Source of the DNA: Phlegmacium glaucopus
Lineage: Eukaryota; Basidiomycota; Agaricomycetes; Agaricales; Cortinariaceae
Assembly (NCBI GenBank): GCA_015039465.1
Contig: MU130567.1
Location: forward strand, 139,239 to 203,238
Direction: 5' to 3'
DNA: 64,000 bases
Both the position numbers and the translations under genes were made by a program. This document shows positions 62,129-64,000 of the stretch, in pieces (positions within the stretch are counted from its first letter, which is position 1; each line of letters begins with the position of its first letter). The notes below the pieces were generated by a model. It ran no database searches and had not been told where the DNA came from. It saw only the letters and a program-made list of their open reading frames with translations.

Positions 62129-64000
62129 ACTCGGCTTCTCCTTTCCTTTCGTATGTTCCATCATTATTTTACCCTCTGCATTTGGATCTTTTCCCTGCTT
62201 TCTCCAATTATTTTCGTTATCTTGTCGAGCTTCAAGCCTACCAATTCACTCCGAAAAATCTTTTCGCCAACGCCCAGCTCCCATGCATTCCCCCCAATAT
62301 TTATTACAAGTCAAAGCTTCAACGCAATTCTCATCCAATTCACTTATTTTTTACTCTCATTCTTCAAATTGTTTTTTTTTTTCACAGTACACGTAGACAC
62401 TATCATACTCCATGCTTTGTCTATTAGTTGTCGCTTTCGAGCACATGTTATCAACATTCATTCCTCACGTCCCATCCACTCCTTTGGACTATTTTCGGTC
62501 TTGTATCATTCTAGAACATATTCATTATTGTATGCATGTACGAGTAGTCTTCCGTACGAGCCTCTGGGGCACTTGGTCCGACAGGATAAACAATTTATTA
62601 TTCTTCTTGGCAACCAATCACTTAGACTGAGTAAGGTGTGCAACCAGCTGACTGCTTAATCTCTCTAAAATGGGATTAGAAATTTCTTTCTCTTCTTCCC
62701 TGAGTAAACATCTTGAGGGTACCTGAGGCTCTTATCCGGAACTTACTTAGCACTATGACCAAACTTTCTAGATTGCCTCTTCCTATTTGTCCGACCTTCT
62801 CCCAGCTTATAGCCTTTTTTCTCTTGTTATATATATCGATATATCGATATCCAATTCAATTCAATCATTGCACAAACCACTTTACTTACGCTTCGGCTTC
62901 AACCTGTTGATACCGGCATATATATATATCAATGCAACTGGCGATGCTTTTACTACGCTCCCGAGTTGTCGCTTGAGAAAAAAAAACGGCGATGTTCAAC
63001 CTTGTACTTCTCGAGTCCCCGGGCCGGGAACAACAAATTGTTATGACGAAAAAAACACAAAGTCTTTTGAAGTTTTGGTTGGACAATTGCAAACCCTTTC
63101 CTATTAACTCTTTGTCCTTCATAAGAAACCTACATTATGTTTTCTTGCTAGCATGTTTCAAACGTTCTTTTTATAAACGCGATACCAAGGATGGTAGATA
63201 GATACCAGGAAGATTCGGACTTTGGGGGGGTATCCATGCGTATCCAATTTTTTGCATGTCTTCTTGTCCGCCGTGTTGGTGGCCCACGATACTTCGTATA
63301 GGGTGACAAGTTTTTCTCCTGCCTAACTCTCTTTTTTCTATACTTACCTTACCGATGTCAGAAAACGTACTCAACCAATGAATGGAAATCTTAGATTTCA
63401 CCGCAAACTTGCATTCGTTCTGAGGGAGGGCTCAAACTTAGACCTGGGCCAACCCATAGGGCTCTACTAACGTTGTAACGTTCCTTTTCCTCTTGCAGTG
63501 TCGTTATCTAAGAATGTATCTTGTGGCATTAGTCGCACTTGTAACTTTGACACCCAAAAATCTCTGCAATGATGCATGTCACCCCTTCGAATTCCTTCCC
63601 TCGCCTCAAGGCGTTGTTGAGGGTCGCACGAACAACTTTTTGATCAAAATTCCCCTCCCACTCGTCGGACCTCATCTAACTCGTCTCCCAAGATCCCCCG
63701 GTCGTCAAGGACTTTTTTAAAAAGGAACTTTTCAGACTCGAGATCTTGTTCGTTGCCCTTGTAAGCTCTATAGAATTTTACCCTGAGGCTCCATCAAATT
63801 TTGACGAACAATATGAGAATCGAACACAAAGTAGTACACATGGTTCATATACTATAACCAAGTATAAAAGAATCTTTTTTGTTTCATTCAGACAGAGGGT
63901 CATGATCATCAAACAGCAACGGTTGGTATGTAACAATACATTCGTCGAAGTCTCGTATCATTGATGTCAATGATGATGATGGGGGATCCCGGGATTTGTT
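62129..64000. other. 3' flank of the cyclin gene and non-coding right edge
   Basis: Pyrimidine-rich 3' UTR-like DNA to about 62700, then AT-rich sequence with ATCGATATATCGATATC near 62836. Only short ORFs without family patterns. No gene supported. Confidence 0.45.

Overview
The window is nuclear DNA of a filamentous basidiomycete, most likely a mushroom-forming agaricomycete. Genes are dense but split by many 45-60 bp introns with GT-AG ends and CTAAC/CTAAT-like branch sites. Several families are typical of that group: NACHT and NB-ARC/TPR NLRs, seven-helix DUF6534 proteins, a DUF6699 protein and a gag-like retroelement ORF. All gene models were built by hand from splice signals and reading phase; none is backed by transcript data.

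Left part (1-26 kb), an accessory, immunity-like region. It starts with a decayed, inverted NLR copy (1-1.9 kb), then a NACHT NTPase gene (minus) and a large disordered Ser/Pro-rich protein gene (plus). A complete QDE-1-type cellular RNA-dependent RNA polymerase follows (9.48-13.29 kb). Next come two intact, near-identical NLR genes (13.93-17.96 and 21.46-25.47 kb) that encode a helical MLKL-like/HeLo-like N-terminal domain, an NB-ARC switch and TPR repeats. About 6 kb, from the 3' quarter of the RdRP through the first NLR, was copied downstream. The second copy of the RdRP tail is broken and fused to an F-box-like gene fragment. RNA-silencing and NLR genes therefore sit side by side in a locus under active duplication.

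Middle (26-28.3 kb): a gag-like retroelement remnant flanked by short direct repeats, then the housekeeping mitochondrial ribosomal protein mL54 (minus).

28.45-41.14 kb: a tandem array of four ~3 kb units, each carrying a minus-strand DUF6534 seven-helix membrane protein gene plus a shared spacer with a tRNA-like Pol III promoter remnant. Units 1, 2 and 4 hold complete genes of about 14 exons. Unit 3 is wrecked by an internal inversion, a DUF6699 gene fragment and a 74-bp inverted-repeat element with a 4-bp target duplication. All three complete genes appear to need a one-nucleotide micro-exon.

Right part (41.2-64 kb), mostly housekeeping: a polyQ basic nuclear protein, CENP-C/Mif2 (minus), divergent from a mitochondrial tRNA 2-thiouridylase (MTU1/Slm3, plus), then a CTL/Pns1 choline-transporter-like protein (minus). 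A ~10 kb stretch without recognisable genes follows, then a PCL-type (Pho80-like) cyclin (61.1-62.1 kb) and a non-coding right edge.
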